A stretch of DNA of 64,000 nucleotides, from the NCBI GenBank assembly GCA_029718625.1, contig CM056383.1:17074722-17138721 (forward strand), read 5' to 3'. Position numbers and translations under genes: made by a program. Shown one piece after another: positions 33,489 to 64,000 of this stretch. Under the pieces are notes generated by a model that did no database searches, was not told the origin of the DNA, and was given only the letters and a program-made list of their open reading frames with translations. Within the stretch, counting starts at the first letter, position 1, and the number at the start of each line of letters is the position of its first letter. The DNA comes from Synaphobranchus kaupii. Lineage: Eukaryota; Chordata; Actinopteri; Anguilliformes; Synaphobranchidae.

Positions 33489-36361
33489 TTATGTCTTCTT
33501 ATTTTTTCGTTTAGACTTCTTTGGTGCTTTGATTATGATCTCGTCATCCTCGTCGTCGTCATCAATTTTAACGGACTTCCTCTTCTCCAGGACGGACGGA
33601 GTGCACACGGGGGTAATATCCTATTGGGGAAAAAAAAGATATTTCCTTCCTCAATTCGGTTGAAAATGCTGTATTATTTAATCAGAAAAATGTGAACATT
33701 CAAGCCCCCTCCATTAGTGTAACTGTAGGCACATGGGTTTCATTACACTGCTATAAAAGCAGCCAATAAGCTTAATGTGTCCCTTTCCTTTAGGCGCAGT
33801 TATCTCACCCCAGATAACGGACATGTCTGGGGCAATTTTCAGGCTGTGCCACAAAACATTTACTTCTGTAATACAGCACGTGGATAAACATAAGTTTACT
33901 ACTCAAATGAACATCATTGAAGTCAAACTTATCCTTAGAATTCAACGGCTGCACATCCCAAATCAAACCATCACCTGCTGAGGCGACTCCTTAATTCTAC
34001 ACACGTATGCGCTCTCCGTTCAAACGTAAAGCTGGGAAATATCCCCTTTATATGATATGATGACACAGGATTGGAGTTAAATCTGCAGGCCTCCAGGGCT
34101 GAGGTTTGAGACTCCTGATCTAGATGTCACCAGGACCCACCAAAATAGCATTTATATTATCCAAATAAGACTTCCACGAAAAAAACTTTTAAATTACATT
34201 AAAGTAGATTGGATTGCCTCCACTTTAAAATGCTTTAAAACTCAGTACTGACCAAATGCTGTTGTAATTTTGGAACATATTAGTATGCACTTTACTTACC
34301 AGACTACAAATAGATGCGTTGGCGTCATCTGCGGCAATCTTATTTTTGGACACCTGAGAAGCCTTAAACATAAAAACAGCCAATTACTGCATCATCTACA
34401 GTACAACAAACTAATGCCACATTCAAGCTGTATCTTTCCATCTCAGAATTAATATATGTATTTTTTTAATGAAGTGCTTTGTCATGTTGAGTCTGAATAT
34501 CAAACTTACGAATCCTGGGAAGTCATAGTCAATTCCCTTCTCTGCCAGCTTCTTGCGCAGTCTGGCTTCTTTCAGTAGTAGTTTGCTGGTCATGCGTTTG
34601 GCCTCTGCTGGTGTACGCTTCTTGTTGTAGCGCTTGACTGCAGGGAGCGAAGGCTTTTTGAAGGTCTTCTGAGACCCGACGAAAAGCCGGCTGTGGACCT
34701 TCTCAGGAGGCACCAGATCACCTATTCGAATGAGAAGAGCACAATCCACACTTGAGCAATTCAGTCGACACAAATGACAGCTTCATAAACGTTCACGCTG
34801 TTCTCATACTCACACTTTATTATTCTTTCTCCCATGAGATAATTATTCATAGTTTCCACAACAATTTTGGCCACTTCGTCACAGTCAAACTCCACAAAGG
34901 CATAACCCTTGCTCCCGCCAGTCTGAAAGGAACAAGGTAGTAGCTTAGTTTGTCATAAAATTTACCAAATAAAAGAAACTAAGTTTATTGTTTGTGAATC
35001 TTTAGCAGAAAGGTAATCTGTGGGCACATGGGTTTCATTGCACTGCTACAGAAGCAAGCAATAAGCTTAATGTACCATTTTTCTGTAGGCACAGTTATCT
35101 TACCCCAGACAACTAGCACATCTGGGGTAATTTTCAGACTGTGCCACCTAACATTTATTTGTAACACAAAGAGCATGGTAACATTTGCATCTCAATCTCC
35201 AGTTAAGTGGTTCTTACAGATTTTAATATTCAACATCACAGCCACAAATGTCAGTGAAGTCTACCTGAAGCCTGTGTAAGGCTTCCCATTTCCACCCATT
35301 TTAAGCGCAATACGTCTGATAGCGATTTTTATCAACACACCAAGTTCTAATTTTACTCACCAAGACATGAATCATTTTTTAAATGCTGACAAAAAAATAT
35401 TCCACAGAAAAATAATAATTTAATTAAATACAGTATGATCCCTTATGGAAATGTAATATACTGCAGTATATTTTAAATATATTGTGAAGGTAATTTTGAT
35501 ACATTTACAATATACTGCAGTATATTCTTTTTCCATAAGGGAATTGGCATGTGAAGTCAGTTGTAGGGACCATATAACTTGTGAAAGCTCTTAACATTGG
35601 ACACATTGCCATTTACCTTCTTGCTCCTGGACAGTCGTAACCTCAGCACGGTCCCAAATTGTTCGAAGTACTGTCGGAGTTGGGGCTCAAAGAGTCCATT
35701 TGGGAGATGGCCCACGTAAATCACTCCGGGGTTCAACGATTCACCCTAATGAACAGAGGCAAATATTTTTGTCATTGATCATTCACATTACTTGAAATAA
35801 TCTAATCAGAAATCAGTCAATGATTATGCTAATCAGAGAGGCAATGGCACGCTGTCCGTGCATTGGCGAGCTAACCGTACCCAACTTCTCTCCCTTTCAT
35901 TTTTGTTAACCGAGCTCTTTGGTAAAAACATAAGTTTTAGTAGACAAATTAAATCCATTAGTTAGAGCAATACAGGGTTGAACTTTGTAACGTTAGTTAA
36001 TGCCGGAGTGATCAGCCAGTACCGTTAGCTAGCTAACGTTAACGTAAAACTTCATATGGGCAGCAAAGCTGGTTAGACCCACAAATTTCCTTCGGTTTAT
36101 CTAAAATTTCCAAATAGCGCTGTCAAATGGCCCAGGAGATCCGAAAACGTATGAGTGAAACTTAGACAGCGAAGTAACGTTAACCTTTACGATTAACTAA
36201 GGCCAAGTGATTTAGCCAGCGAGCAACTGTCGCGTGGTACTCACTTTTTGGGGACGCGTCTTCACTTCCTGCACTTTCTTCTTAAATTCGGCCTCCTCTT
36301 TCGGGTTTAACGCCAGTAGGTTTTTGGCCGGTTTGGCAGAAGGGGATTGACCTTCAGTCAT
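33489..36361 (-). CDS. nifk: NIFK, nucleolar protein interacting with the FHA domain of Ki-67 (253 aa, six exons)
   Basis: NIFK is a nucleolar RNA-binding protein needed for pre-rRNA processing; during mitosis it binds the FHA domain of Ki-67. Exons (minus strand, in order): 36361-36245, 35745-35617, 34922-34814, 34721-34510, 34362-34300 and 33620-33489. All joins use GT-AG and keep frame (762 bp). Residues about 47-120 form an RRM, with RNP2 VIYVGHLP and RNP1 KGYAFVEF. A basic stretch follows ([30 protein letters not shown]), typical of NIFK. The last exon has [14 protein letters not shown], matching the phosphothreonine motif that binds the Ki-67 FHA domain, then an acidic DDDDEDDE run and a Lys-rich end. 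Human NIFK is about 293 aa, so this one is shorter at the C-terminus. Introns 2 and 5 hold snoRNAs. The gene is head to head with the PDE9A-like gene. Confidence 0.97.
33721..33852 (-). ncRNA. H/ACA-type snoRNA in nifk intron 5
   Basis: On the nifk-sense strand it has a 5' hairpin closed by GGCACAG and CTGCGCC, then the hinge AAAGGA (fits ANANNA), then a second hairpin ending ATGTGCC, then T-ACA-GTT, so ACA lies three nucleotides from the 3' end. The length of about 132 nt suits the class. It is clearly homologous to the copy in intron 2. Intronic location in a nucleolar-protein gene is typical for vertebrate snoRNAs. I cannot name the family or its rRNA target. Confidence 0.8.
34814..34814 (-). 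other. nifk: nifk exon 3 donor choice
   Basis: The exon ends AAAGT|GTGAGT. The join to GTGATC at 34721 restores a Cys codon and the conserved PPEKVH frame. The donor four bases earlier or later would break it. Confidence 0.85.
35016..35147 (-). ncRNA. H/ACA-type snoRNA in nifk intron 2
   Basis: Read on the nifk strand, the 5' hairpin is closed by GGCACAG and CTGTGCC (perfect), with inner stem CCCCAGA/TCTGGGG. The hinge ACAGAA fits ANANNA. The second hairpin ends ATGTGCC and is followed by C-ACA-GAT. Large blocks are identical to the intron 5 copy, including ATTAAGCTTATTG and AATGAAACCCATGTGCC, while loops differ. Stem changes are compensatory in places, which argues for a conserved RNA. Confidence 0.82.
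35440..35542. mobile_element. Small palindromic MITE in nifk intron 2
   Basis: The ends CCCTTATGGAAA and TTTCCATAAGGG-like are mirrored, with inner inverted copies of AATATACTGCAGTATATT. A second member of 102 bp lies at 46173-46274 in the PDE9A-like gene. No target duplication longer than 2 bp is evident. Confidence 0.75.
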
Positions 36362-36902
36362 TGCACAAAATTTGATTACAACAATCTTCAAATATCAAAT
36401 TAGAACACCACCTTGTCGCCTTGAAGACCACGTTGCTGCTTCTCTCACCAACGATACAAAAAACTACAGCGCACGTGATGGCATCAATCCTGTTTTGAAG
36501 CGTTCGCTCTAATATAGCGCCACCTACCGCTCAGGAGGGTATACAAGTCCTGCCTGGACAAATAGCGGTTCGCGTGCTTCCTGCGCGTTTCTATGTAGGC
36601 TATTCTATGTATTGTATTAATAAGAACTCTTATGAAATTAGAAATTAAGAAAATGAAGGTAGATCTGCTATTAACTGTTCTCACAAACTTATGTTAATTG
36701 AATTATAACCTAGGTATTTTGCAAATGTTACTTCAACGCATTTGCTTAGACCATGTGAAATGAATCGAGGCCAACTATTTCTGCTGGAGAGTGGTCACCG
36801 GGTGGGTGGGGAGAGGGGCGGGGAAATTGTCATATAAAAGCATGTTTTGGTCGTTTCATCAGTAAGACGGGGAAAGCAAGGCTCACAGTTGGTTTAGTCA
36901 AA
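36362..36902. promoter_or_regulatory. Shared 541-bp promoter region of nifk and the PDE9A-like gene
   Basis: The two genes diverge from here. On the nifk side an E-box CACGTG lies at 36472-36477, fitting a ribosome-biogenesis gene driven by MYC/MAX-type factors (inference). On the PDE side a GC box GGGGCGGGG at 36815-36823 is followed by TATAAA at 36833-36838, 65 bp before the PDE ATG. A CTCF-like motif, AGCGCCACCTACCGC, lies at 36516-36530 between the two halves. Confidence 0.7.
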
Positions 36903-56696
<19,794 letters not shown>

Positions 56697-56862
56697 GACC
56701 AAAGCGCTACCATGGGCAAAAGAGATGCGCAGTGGGAGCCCAATCAGCCAATCAGACATCAGCCAATCAGAAACATATAAAACCAGATGGAGTCTTCAGA
56801 CCTTCTCAGGAACAAATCAAATGTATTATCTATGGATGTTGGATAATTGCTTTTGTAATATG

Positions 56863-56868
56863 AATAAA
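56863..56868 (+). terminator. pde9a-like: Poly(A) signal of the PDE9A-like gene
   Basis: AATAAA, 167 bp after the stop codon. Confidence 0.7.
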
Positions 56869-58330
56869 CTTGGAGTGAAGTTGTACTTTCAGTCTTAATA
56901 TTTTATAAATGTGATGTGTTTGTAATTTAAAATATGATCTCTTTAATAAATTGCAGAAATAGTTACATGGTTTTATCCTTTCAAGACACATGTCAAGAAA
57001 CAATGAACAATTAAATTTTCTCATGTCATTTCATATTGTCACTATTATGTCCCTGTTGTATAGTAGTTCTGTCATGAAGTATGTATCTTTTCTGTTCATT
57101 CTCTGTCTATTGGATAAACAACATACATTTCTCTAGGTATGAGCATTTTGATTATGATTTTATACACACACAAAACACAAACTGTAATGCTTTTAGTAAA
57201 TATTTATTTGGTTGTTGTTTTTAGTAATAAGGTGGATATGTACAACTACATTGCCTGAATATATTTTAAAATACTGTATATGGGATTTTGCTATATCTGT
57301 GTTTTGGATACAATATCGTTGCTGTGTGTATTCTGGCATCCCAGAGGTAATAACATGGTTTTGGTGGTATTTTATCTAAGCTATATAATATTGAAAAACT
57401 TAATTAAAGGAAAATAGGATTAAAGGAGCAGAAATAAAGTTTTTATTTCAATGTAACACTGTCTACAATCTAATGGAAGAACTCAAATTAAAGAGCAAAA
57501 TGTTGGCATCTAGTGGACAAAGTGGACAAGTCGCTTTTCTTTTGATTCTTTTAGATTTAAAAAAATCTTTGTTAAATGTTTTCTTACCACATTTTCAATC
57601 GTTTAATGACACTTGCTTCACTACAAACCTTGTCATTTCATGATCCAAATCTAATCTCATTTTAGATTTCTGTAGGCCTATATAAATTACTGAGATATAA
57701 CTGATTCCAAAATACACCTAAGCTTTCAATGATGTTTCACAGAAACAAAACAAGCCATATTCCAAATATATAATGTGTAGGCTAATCGATATCCCTGTGT
57801 GCATCCACTAATGGAACCATCCAACCCATGAAGTAGGTATGTCTACATGCCTAATATGTAACCTAAATAAAGCCTGCTTTGTGTCGCTATTCATCCTCTT
57901 GTTTCAATGCCTATATTTCAACAAAGCCATGCTAACATCGTCTAAATGCACCTGGAATTATGTACGTCTCCACTGAAGAAATAATGAGCAAGAACATCAA
58001 TATATTTTACGCTTCGTTTAGCGATTACACCATAGAAATATAATATATAGTTCTATGCATTACACGGATTAGAAACGCAAATAGTCTGCGCAGTCTTTAG
58101 ATGACATCAATTTTAAGCGACGCGTCGAGGAAGGACCCCGAGCTGGAGCACGTTGACCAGCAGATATCTTTGTTAGCTAAAGCTAGCTAACATACCTTAA
58201 CGTACTAACGAACAGAAGTACTTCCAAGCTAGGCTGCTAACTGGTGTTTTTCTTGCGAAGCACTGAGGATCGGTTTGGGTAAAAAAAACTTGTTATATTT
58301 TAGCTAGCTGTCCACAATAACGTCGGAAAG
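56869..58330. other. Intergenic region and tsn promoter
   Basis: AT-rich up to about 58080. The last 250 bp before the tsn ATG has TGACATCA (CRE-like), the palindrome CGACGCGTCG at about 58118 and CACGTTG, with no TATA box near the start. The tsn transcription start is not fixed. Confidence 0.5.
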
Positions 58331-61300
58331 ATGTCTGTCACTGGTATGTTCAGCAACATTCAAGGTTTCTTAAGTGCAGATCAAGACGTCAGAGAGGTAA
58401 ATCATTATACAGCTAACGTTAGCTAGTATTTAGTTTGCAAACAATTAGGCTGCATAAGGCGAATAACGTTAAATCTCTTGTGTTTCATTAAGATTGCTGA
58501 TCTTAAAACTGAATAAAACTGACTTTCTAATGAAAGCTAAATAGAAACTTACCTGAGGACAAGCGCAAAACTGTTCACTGACGTTAACTTAGCTGGTGGT
58601 GCATGTAGCAAGCTGTAGAAAGCTAATTCAGTAACTTAATATATTATATTTTATTTCAGGACATAAGAAAAGTCGTCCAAGTCTTGGAGCAGACGGCAAG
58701 AGAGATTTTGACTGTGCTTCAGAGTGTTCATCAACCATCAGGCTTCAAAGACAGTAAATGTTTATATGCATGTAGAACGCGACTTATATTGTATTTTCCT
58801 GTTTGGACGATATCCATCGATACTACTAGTTTCTCATCGCATGCTCTCAAACAAGATTGCTACTTATGAATCCATTATCCTTCAGCGCCCTTTTCTCATA
58901 GCTTGCTTGAGATTTTAATTGCTTGTTTTAATTTACTCTCCTTGTCAGTTCCTAGTAAATGCCTACGGGCGCGGGAATTGTTCTGCACAGTAAGAAATCA
59001 CATTGGAGATCTGAAGACTAAGTTTCCAGCTGACCAGTACTACAGGTTGGTATATTCTAATATAGTCATTTCACAGCTGAAAAAAACTTCCTGTATTATT
59101 CTTTCCTGTCCAGGATCTCCTTAAAATCTGTGGTTCACGGTTTTTTTTCTGGGAGGGGGGTGTCTAAGGCTTTTAGACACCCCCCTCGACATTTATACGT
59201 ATACGATTTATACTTTGCCATAAATGTTCTCAGGCAGCATTATTTTACTTGAAATAGCCAGCATAAACTCTTGAGTGGAGCAGTCAAAGAAAGTTCTCTC
59301 AGTATCTGTGTGTGTCCAGGTTCTTCATACAGATACACTCTTCTCTACTGTCTTAATATTTTGCCCCAAGTTTTTTTTCTGCGGAACAAGTATTGATCAT
59401 TACAGCAAATCTGATAAATTAACATGTCATTTTTAACATGTATTGCGCCTCTTTCAGATTTCACGAGCATTGGAGGTTTGTCCTGCAGCGCGTTACTTTC
59501 CTGGCGGCTTTCGTTGTCTACCTGGAAAGTGAAACTTTGGTGACGCGAGAGGAAGTGGCTCAGATACTCGGCAGTATGTATGCACTACATACAGGCCGTG
59601 TCCGAATCAGCACTCTTCCACACTGTTGAGTAGCCTTGGTGAGTAGATAGGGCGAGAAAGTCGCAGAGTACGCAAATTTATTTCAAATTGCAGTATACTT
59701 CAAACACCCGGATGACACACTTAATTCTGGGGTTTTGCTGAGTACATTCGGGAGCACACTTTTCAAGAAGTACACAAACATTTTGGTCACATGAATATGA
59801 CGTGAAGTTTCGTTTTTGAAAAATGAGGCGCAGCTTCGCTGACGTTATCCTTCAAATACAACAAAAACAACACGTGACATGGCAGCGCAAGAGTGGGGCG
59901 CAGGGTTGCCAGATCTTGTAAGACTTTCCAGCCAAATGGCGACTCAAAACTAGCCAATTTATAGGCTATTTTTAATCGAAACCAACGTATTTTAAATAGA
60001 AATCATCATGTTTTTACATTTTAAAATAAGTGCGTGCTTTGCGACTTTTAATTTTTACCCGTGACTGCACTTTGAAAGTATCCCGATTTAGCTGTAAAAC
60101 CACGGACATGGCAACACTGGTGGGACGTCTTATGACCTGCTTACGACACTTCCACAGTACGGTTTGGAAATAGTATAGTGGATATTTTTTGCGTCCTGCT
60201 AATCAGTGCACATTAAACAGCACACTTCTGCCAGTGCACTCTTCGCAGGAGACAGGGTGCAGTAGATAGAGCTCTGATTCGGACACAGCCACAGTGTATT
60301 TACTTGACGTGTGTATATTTGTACTCGGACAAAGCAGTTTGTGCCCGTTACTCCAGGGGGCAGCATATACGAGGTAATGAGACTTAAGTTTGGTTTTCCC
60401 CCACTGTAGTTGAAGTGGACAGAGAGAAAGGTTTTCATCTGGACATTGAAGATTACCTGGCTGGGGTTCTGATCATGGCCAGTGAGCTGGTAAGCAGCTT
60501 TCTTCCTTTCGTCCAGAGTAGCTGTAAGACAACAACACATGCCATCTATGTTTTCAGAATTTTATATAAATGTGCTTAATACTCCCTCTGATGCTTGTAG
60601 CATGTTTGCCTGCAGGTAAATGTTACAGCATCAGTACCTTGTGCCTGTAAGGATCCTGTCATGTTGCAGGCTGAACCTTCCTTTTGAGTCTCCAAACATT
60701 AGTCAGTATGTTAAAGGAGTACTGTGTTGCTGGAGTGTTTGCAGCGTGTACCCTGCAGTTATGCCCATGTTTTACTGCATTACTGGAAGGACCATTGCAC
60801 AGTGAGCAGGAGCTGCTATTTGTATGTGTTGTCATGTAAAACGGTAAATATCCAGCTGTATAAATTAATTGCATTTTTTTTTATTTTATGTAATCTGTGT
60901 GAGTCACCCTGATGTCAGGACTGACATAAGCTTGACCTGCGTGTGGCTGCAGAAGGTGCAGTAAATGGCCGCTCTGTATATTGGAGTAAAGCAGTGATAT
61001 AACGCAACGATAATTATCAAATGCATCGAACCAAGTGGGGTATTGCCTTGCTTTTCGTCTTTTTTTCTTTACTTATACCTGATGCGGTAGTAAACATCCA
61101 AACTTCAGAGGCCGTGAAATGCTTCCAGGGAAAAGCGTCACCACTGTTGTCAATTGGGTGATGATAAGACAGCCAATCAGCAGCAAGGCGTTGCAGCTTC
61201 CATGTCATTGACAAAAACGCACATGGTGGTGACGGCGTTTTTGCATTTGATAATTATCGTTGCGGTATATCGTCCAGCCCTCAAAGCAGTGGGATGGTCC

Positions 61301-61555
61301 GTAATGCCTCCCTCCTACCCATAGTCCAGACTGGCGGTGAACAGCGTGACGGCTGGGGACTACGGCCGCCCCTTGCGCATCTCCAGCTTCATCAACGAGC
61401 TGGACTCGGGCTTCCGCCTGCTCAACCTCAAGAACGACCCGCTCCGCAAGCGTTACGACGGCCTCAAGTACGACGTGAAGAAGATCGAGGAGGTGGTCTA
61501 CGACCTGTCCATCCGAGGCCTGACCAAGGAGCCAGAGACGAGCGGAGACAAGTAG
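58331..61555 (+). CDS. tsn: Translin (227 aa, six exons)
   Basis: Translin forms octameric rings that bind single-stranded DNA and RNA; with TSNAX it makes the C3PO ribonuclease that aids RISC activation and tRNA processing. Exons: 58331-58396, 58660-58753, 58949-59045, 59458-59573, 60410-60489 and 61325-61555. All junctions are GT-AG, total 684 bp in frame. Landmarks nearly identical to mammalian TSN are EQTAREILTVLQ, TKFPADQYYRFHEHWRFVLQ, LAAFVVYLE, TLVTREEV, NSVTAGDYGRPL and INELDSGFRLLNLKND, with the C-terminal leucine-rich helix and KRYDGLKYDVKK. Human TSN is 228 aa. The start ATG follows a short purine-rich leader and gives the expected N-terminus (MSV). Confidence 0.98.
59153..59187. 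repeat. Perfect 15-bp GC-rich hairpin in tsn intron 3
   Basis: GAGGGGGGTGTCTAA is followed by a 5-base loop and its exact complement. Outside it is ordinary intron. Confidence 0.9.
59594..60290. mobile_element. MITE with GGCYGTGTCCGAATCA ends in tsn intron 4
   Basis: The left end GGCCGTGTCCGAATCAGCAC is mirrored on the right by TGATTCGGACACAGCC. It is about 700 bp, with no transposase frame. A related fragment lies at 31660-31749. The left end is only 20 bp after the tsn exon 4 donor. Confidence 0.75.
60997..61282. mobile_element. 286-bp hAT-like MITE in tsn intron 5
   Basis: Inner inverted ends ACGCAACGATAATTATCAAA and TTTGATAATTATCGTTGCG pair almost perfectly. The flanks share AAAGCAGTG at 60988-60996 and 61283-61291. 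The left end lacks the outer GGGCTGGACG seen on the right. It stops 42 bp before tsn exon 6. Confidence 0.75.
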
Positions 61556-63563
61556 AGCCGGAAGAGGCGCCACCCGTCAGCCTGGGACAGTGGAGACTGG
61601 CCTGCTGCCTGGACAGACGTGTCTCCAGAGGGGTGCGGTCTGCGCCACGTCGGGGGGAAACTGCAGAGACCCCGTGTTTTTAGGGGTCTCGCTGAAGCGT
61701 CCTTTTCACACAGCTGCCCGGACTTTGCGAAGTCTTCACTTGTATTTTTGCTTCAAACGCTTGTTAACCTTTTCTATCATTGTCGTTCTTGTTATTGAGC
61801 CTAGTGAGGTTTGTATTTTCTGTCGGACTAGTGAAACATCTGTTATATAGCCACACCCTAAGAGGCTTAACGCTGTTTAGTTGCTCCGCAAATTTGGCCC
61901 GTACTCCTGCTAGTTTCAGTATTGGTGTCGCGGTGGACACGTATGTTTTTTTGGACTTGTTTGGTGAGGTTCTGTAAGCAGCAGAAGAACTGTGTTAAAG
62001 CCCTTCTGAGTCACAACCAGAAGTTTAGATGAAAGCGCTTACAAGTTTAGGAATAATTATAAAACTAGTAGTGATTTGTAAGAACATGCATGCCTTGTGT
62101 AATTCTGCCAAAGTCAACCTGTATCATTTCAGAATGTTTTGTGAGAAATGCTTTAAACAAATGCAACAGGGTTGTGTTGAGCATTCAGTCATCAGGTCTT
62201 TCCCCAAGAAAATATTTTTATTTTTCCTGTTAATCTTTCCTAGTTATATCATTTCCACTTCAACTAGTTCCGTTGTGTAGAATGCTGTGTGTAGTGTACC
62301 ATGATATGACGAGACATCAGTGATGGTCGTGCGGTATGTATATGGGGGGGGGGGGGTTTCTTCGTGTGAACATGGGAAATAAGCAACTGCAATTCCATTT
62401 CTCCCTGTAGATGATTGTTATTTTTTTTAGATTGGAGCCTGTAAAAGAATGGCTACGGTGAGATGCTGTGTGTATTTCGCAGTTTGATGACTGATTGTTT
62501 TGTTCACTCATTACCTCACTGAAAACTGGTCTGATGACCAAGAGAGAGCCAAAGAAGGAACGTACCTCTACAGCAGGACAGTCCATAGCCACGCTCATGG
62601 GTTACTCCTCTCTCTCTTTAGTTACTTTCAGTTTAAAGTTTGACAGTCTGTTGATTTCATTACATAGGACCTGCCATGTGTCTTGTGTGGTCCTGCATGT
62701 GGCTGGGTCATTCCATCCTAGGCTGTATAGGAGACGGTGTTAAAGTGAAGAGAGCTGTCAGAAATGCTGTTGATTTTATTTCCTTAGATTCTGTGCCAGT
62801 CTGCGTTTCATCAATATTCCTTTTTTTTTTATTTTAATTTTTTTACAAAATTGTATGGAACATTTCTGAATTACGTATCTGTGCAGTGTTTCGAGTTCTT
62901 GTTCCTTTCAAAGGAAGACAAACTGTCAGTTTCTAAACAAACTGCTGATAAAGCCATTTCCTCCTCACACAACACAATTGAGTCTTTTTGTCTGTGTGCA
63001 ATTTTCAGAAACAAAGGGCTTTAGACATGACCGATGTTCCATGTCGTATAACAGTCACAGGAAATGATGTAATGGTTTCTTTAGTGCATAATTTTTTATC
63101 ATTGCTGTCAGCAATATGATGTGCATTTGTTGTTTAGACTATCACAACAAGTCGGTGTGAATGAAATTAAGACTTAAATATTGTTAAACCTATTGAATTA
63201 CAGAATGATTCCTAAAGCCAATGGCATTACAACCAAAACAAAATCATGTTTTTCTTTTTTTTTTGTTACCAATTGGCAAATTCATATTCTATGTGTTCTA
63301 TACACTCTTTGATGGAGTACAGCTGCAAATACAGCCTGTGTTATATGTTGCAGCAATCGGACGACATTTGAGATTGGCATGTTGAGTGACCTTCCCCAAG
63401 GACACTGTATGGGGCTAGGCCAATCGGGAGCGAGCGTTCAGGGCCAGACCAATCAAGCGAGGCCTTTCACAAGGGACTGAATGGGCATGAAGGCTCTGAC
63501 AAGATGAATCCTTTTACATTTTCATTTTTATACATATTTAACATCTCGCACAAAGGAAATAAA
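61556..63563 (+). other. tsn: tsn 3' UTR
   Basis: About 2 kb of non-coding sequence after the tsn stop. It has T-rich stretches, a G run at 62345-62356 and ends at the poly(A) signal AATAAA at 63558-63563. The extent is inferred from the first strong signal; an earlier end is possible. Confidence 0.55.
63558..63563 (+). terminator. tsn: tsn poly(A) signal
   Basis: AATAAA in the context GGAAATAAATATG, about 2 kb after the stop, the length expected for a translin 3' UTR. Confidence 0.6.
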
Positions 63564-63869
63564 TATGAACCTGTATATTGGAATACATAAAAAAAGGTTG
63601 ACAGTCTGGTGGTTTAAATTTGAAGGGGCATTTCAGATTAAGTGTTTCCAGAAATTCCCACATTGATGTCCTCTGCTAGAGTAATCGGGCATAATGAAAT
63701 AGGGACGTTGCTGTTGTCACTTCTCCCATAGAAACCACATAGGAGCTCTTCACCAATCACAGTATGTTGGCAACAACAAATAGAACAAAGCCAATTGTAA
63801 TTGGTAGCCATCTGGGTGTACTTCCAAGAAACTAATGAATCCAGGAAGTATTGATGTGTAATGTATCCA

Positions 63870-64000
63870 TGGCTGCATTTGAATCCAGATTTTATTATTT
63901 TTACCTGTCATTCTCTTCTCTTGTTTCAAGGGGGAATCTCCAACATGCCAAAATCGGATGCAAGGGCCGTTTAGTTCCCTCTTGGTTTGTTCCTCATCCA
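63870..64000 (+). mobile_element. Partial copy of the GGGCTGCATTCGAATC element, cut by the window end
   Basis: TGGCTGCATTTGAATCCAGA and TTTCAAGGGGGAATCTCCAA match the left arm at 24253-24350. The right part lies beyond the window. Confidence 0.7.

Noticed and set aside
57507..57525. Second CTCF-like motif (GGCATCTAGTGGACA)
   Set aside because: The match is weaker than at 36516 or 32716 and the surroundings are plain AT-rich intergenic DNA.

Overview
The window is nuclear DNA of a ray-finned fish. Vertebrate genes with GT-AG introns sit in a background of teleost-type repeats: Tc1/mariner and hAT miniature elements, Tx1/L1-like and I-like LINEs, long CA/GA microsatellites and minisatellites. 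The species cannot be named from what is visible.

Four host genes can be modelled. From left to right they are clasp1 (minus; only the untranslated exon, the first coding exon and the promoter are here, with positions 1-18827 lying in the next intron), nifk (minus, six exons, complete, 253 aa), a PDE9A-like cGMP phosphodiesterase (plus, fourteen exons, complete, 502 aa) and tsn/translin (plus, six exons, complete, 227 aa). From memory, clasp1-nifk-tsn in these orientations matches human chromosome 2q14, where I recall no phosphodiesterase between NIFK and TSN. nifk and the PDE gene are head to head with 541 bp between start codons. In every complete model all introns keep frame and the total length is a multiple of three.

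Region by region: 1-18.8 kb is clasp1 intron with a rearranged LINE copy, a LINE with an intact 1126-aa ORF2, a small 3' LINE fragment with target duplication, microsatellites and MITEs. 18.8-22.9 kb holds the clasp1 5' end with a duplicated CpG-rich promoter segment. 23-32.4 kb is a transposon-dense interval between clasp1 and nifk. Inside it lies an intron-containing, stop-free integrase gene of the GIN/Ginger type (28.0-30.6 kb), and upstream a small ORF with three tandem sumoylation-like motifs. 32.9-36.4 kb is nifk, with two homologous H/ACA-type snoRNAs in introns 2 and 5. 36.9-56.9 kb is the PDE9A-like gene; its introns carry nested Tc1-like/hAT elements, several fold-back elements, a 17-copy 63-bp minisatellite with a DR1-like nuclear-receptor motif in each unit, and a roughly 65-copy C-rich minisatellite in which each unit looks like a 3' splice site. 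58.3-63.6 kb is tsn with its long 3' UTR.

The host genes are housekeeping or signalling genes with no common pathway: microtubule plus-end regulation (clasp1), nucleolar rRNA processing (nifk, with its intronic snoRNAs), cGMP breakdown (PDE9A-like) and RNA/DNA binding (tsn). The most unusual content is the integrase gene, the snoRNA pair and the two large minisatellites.
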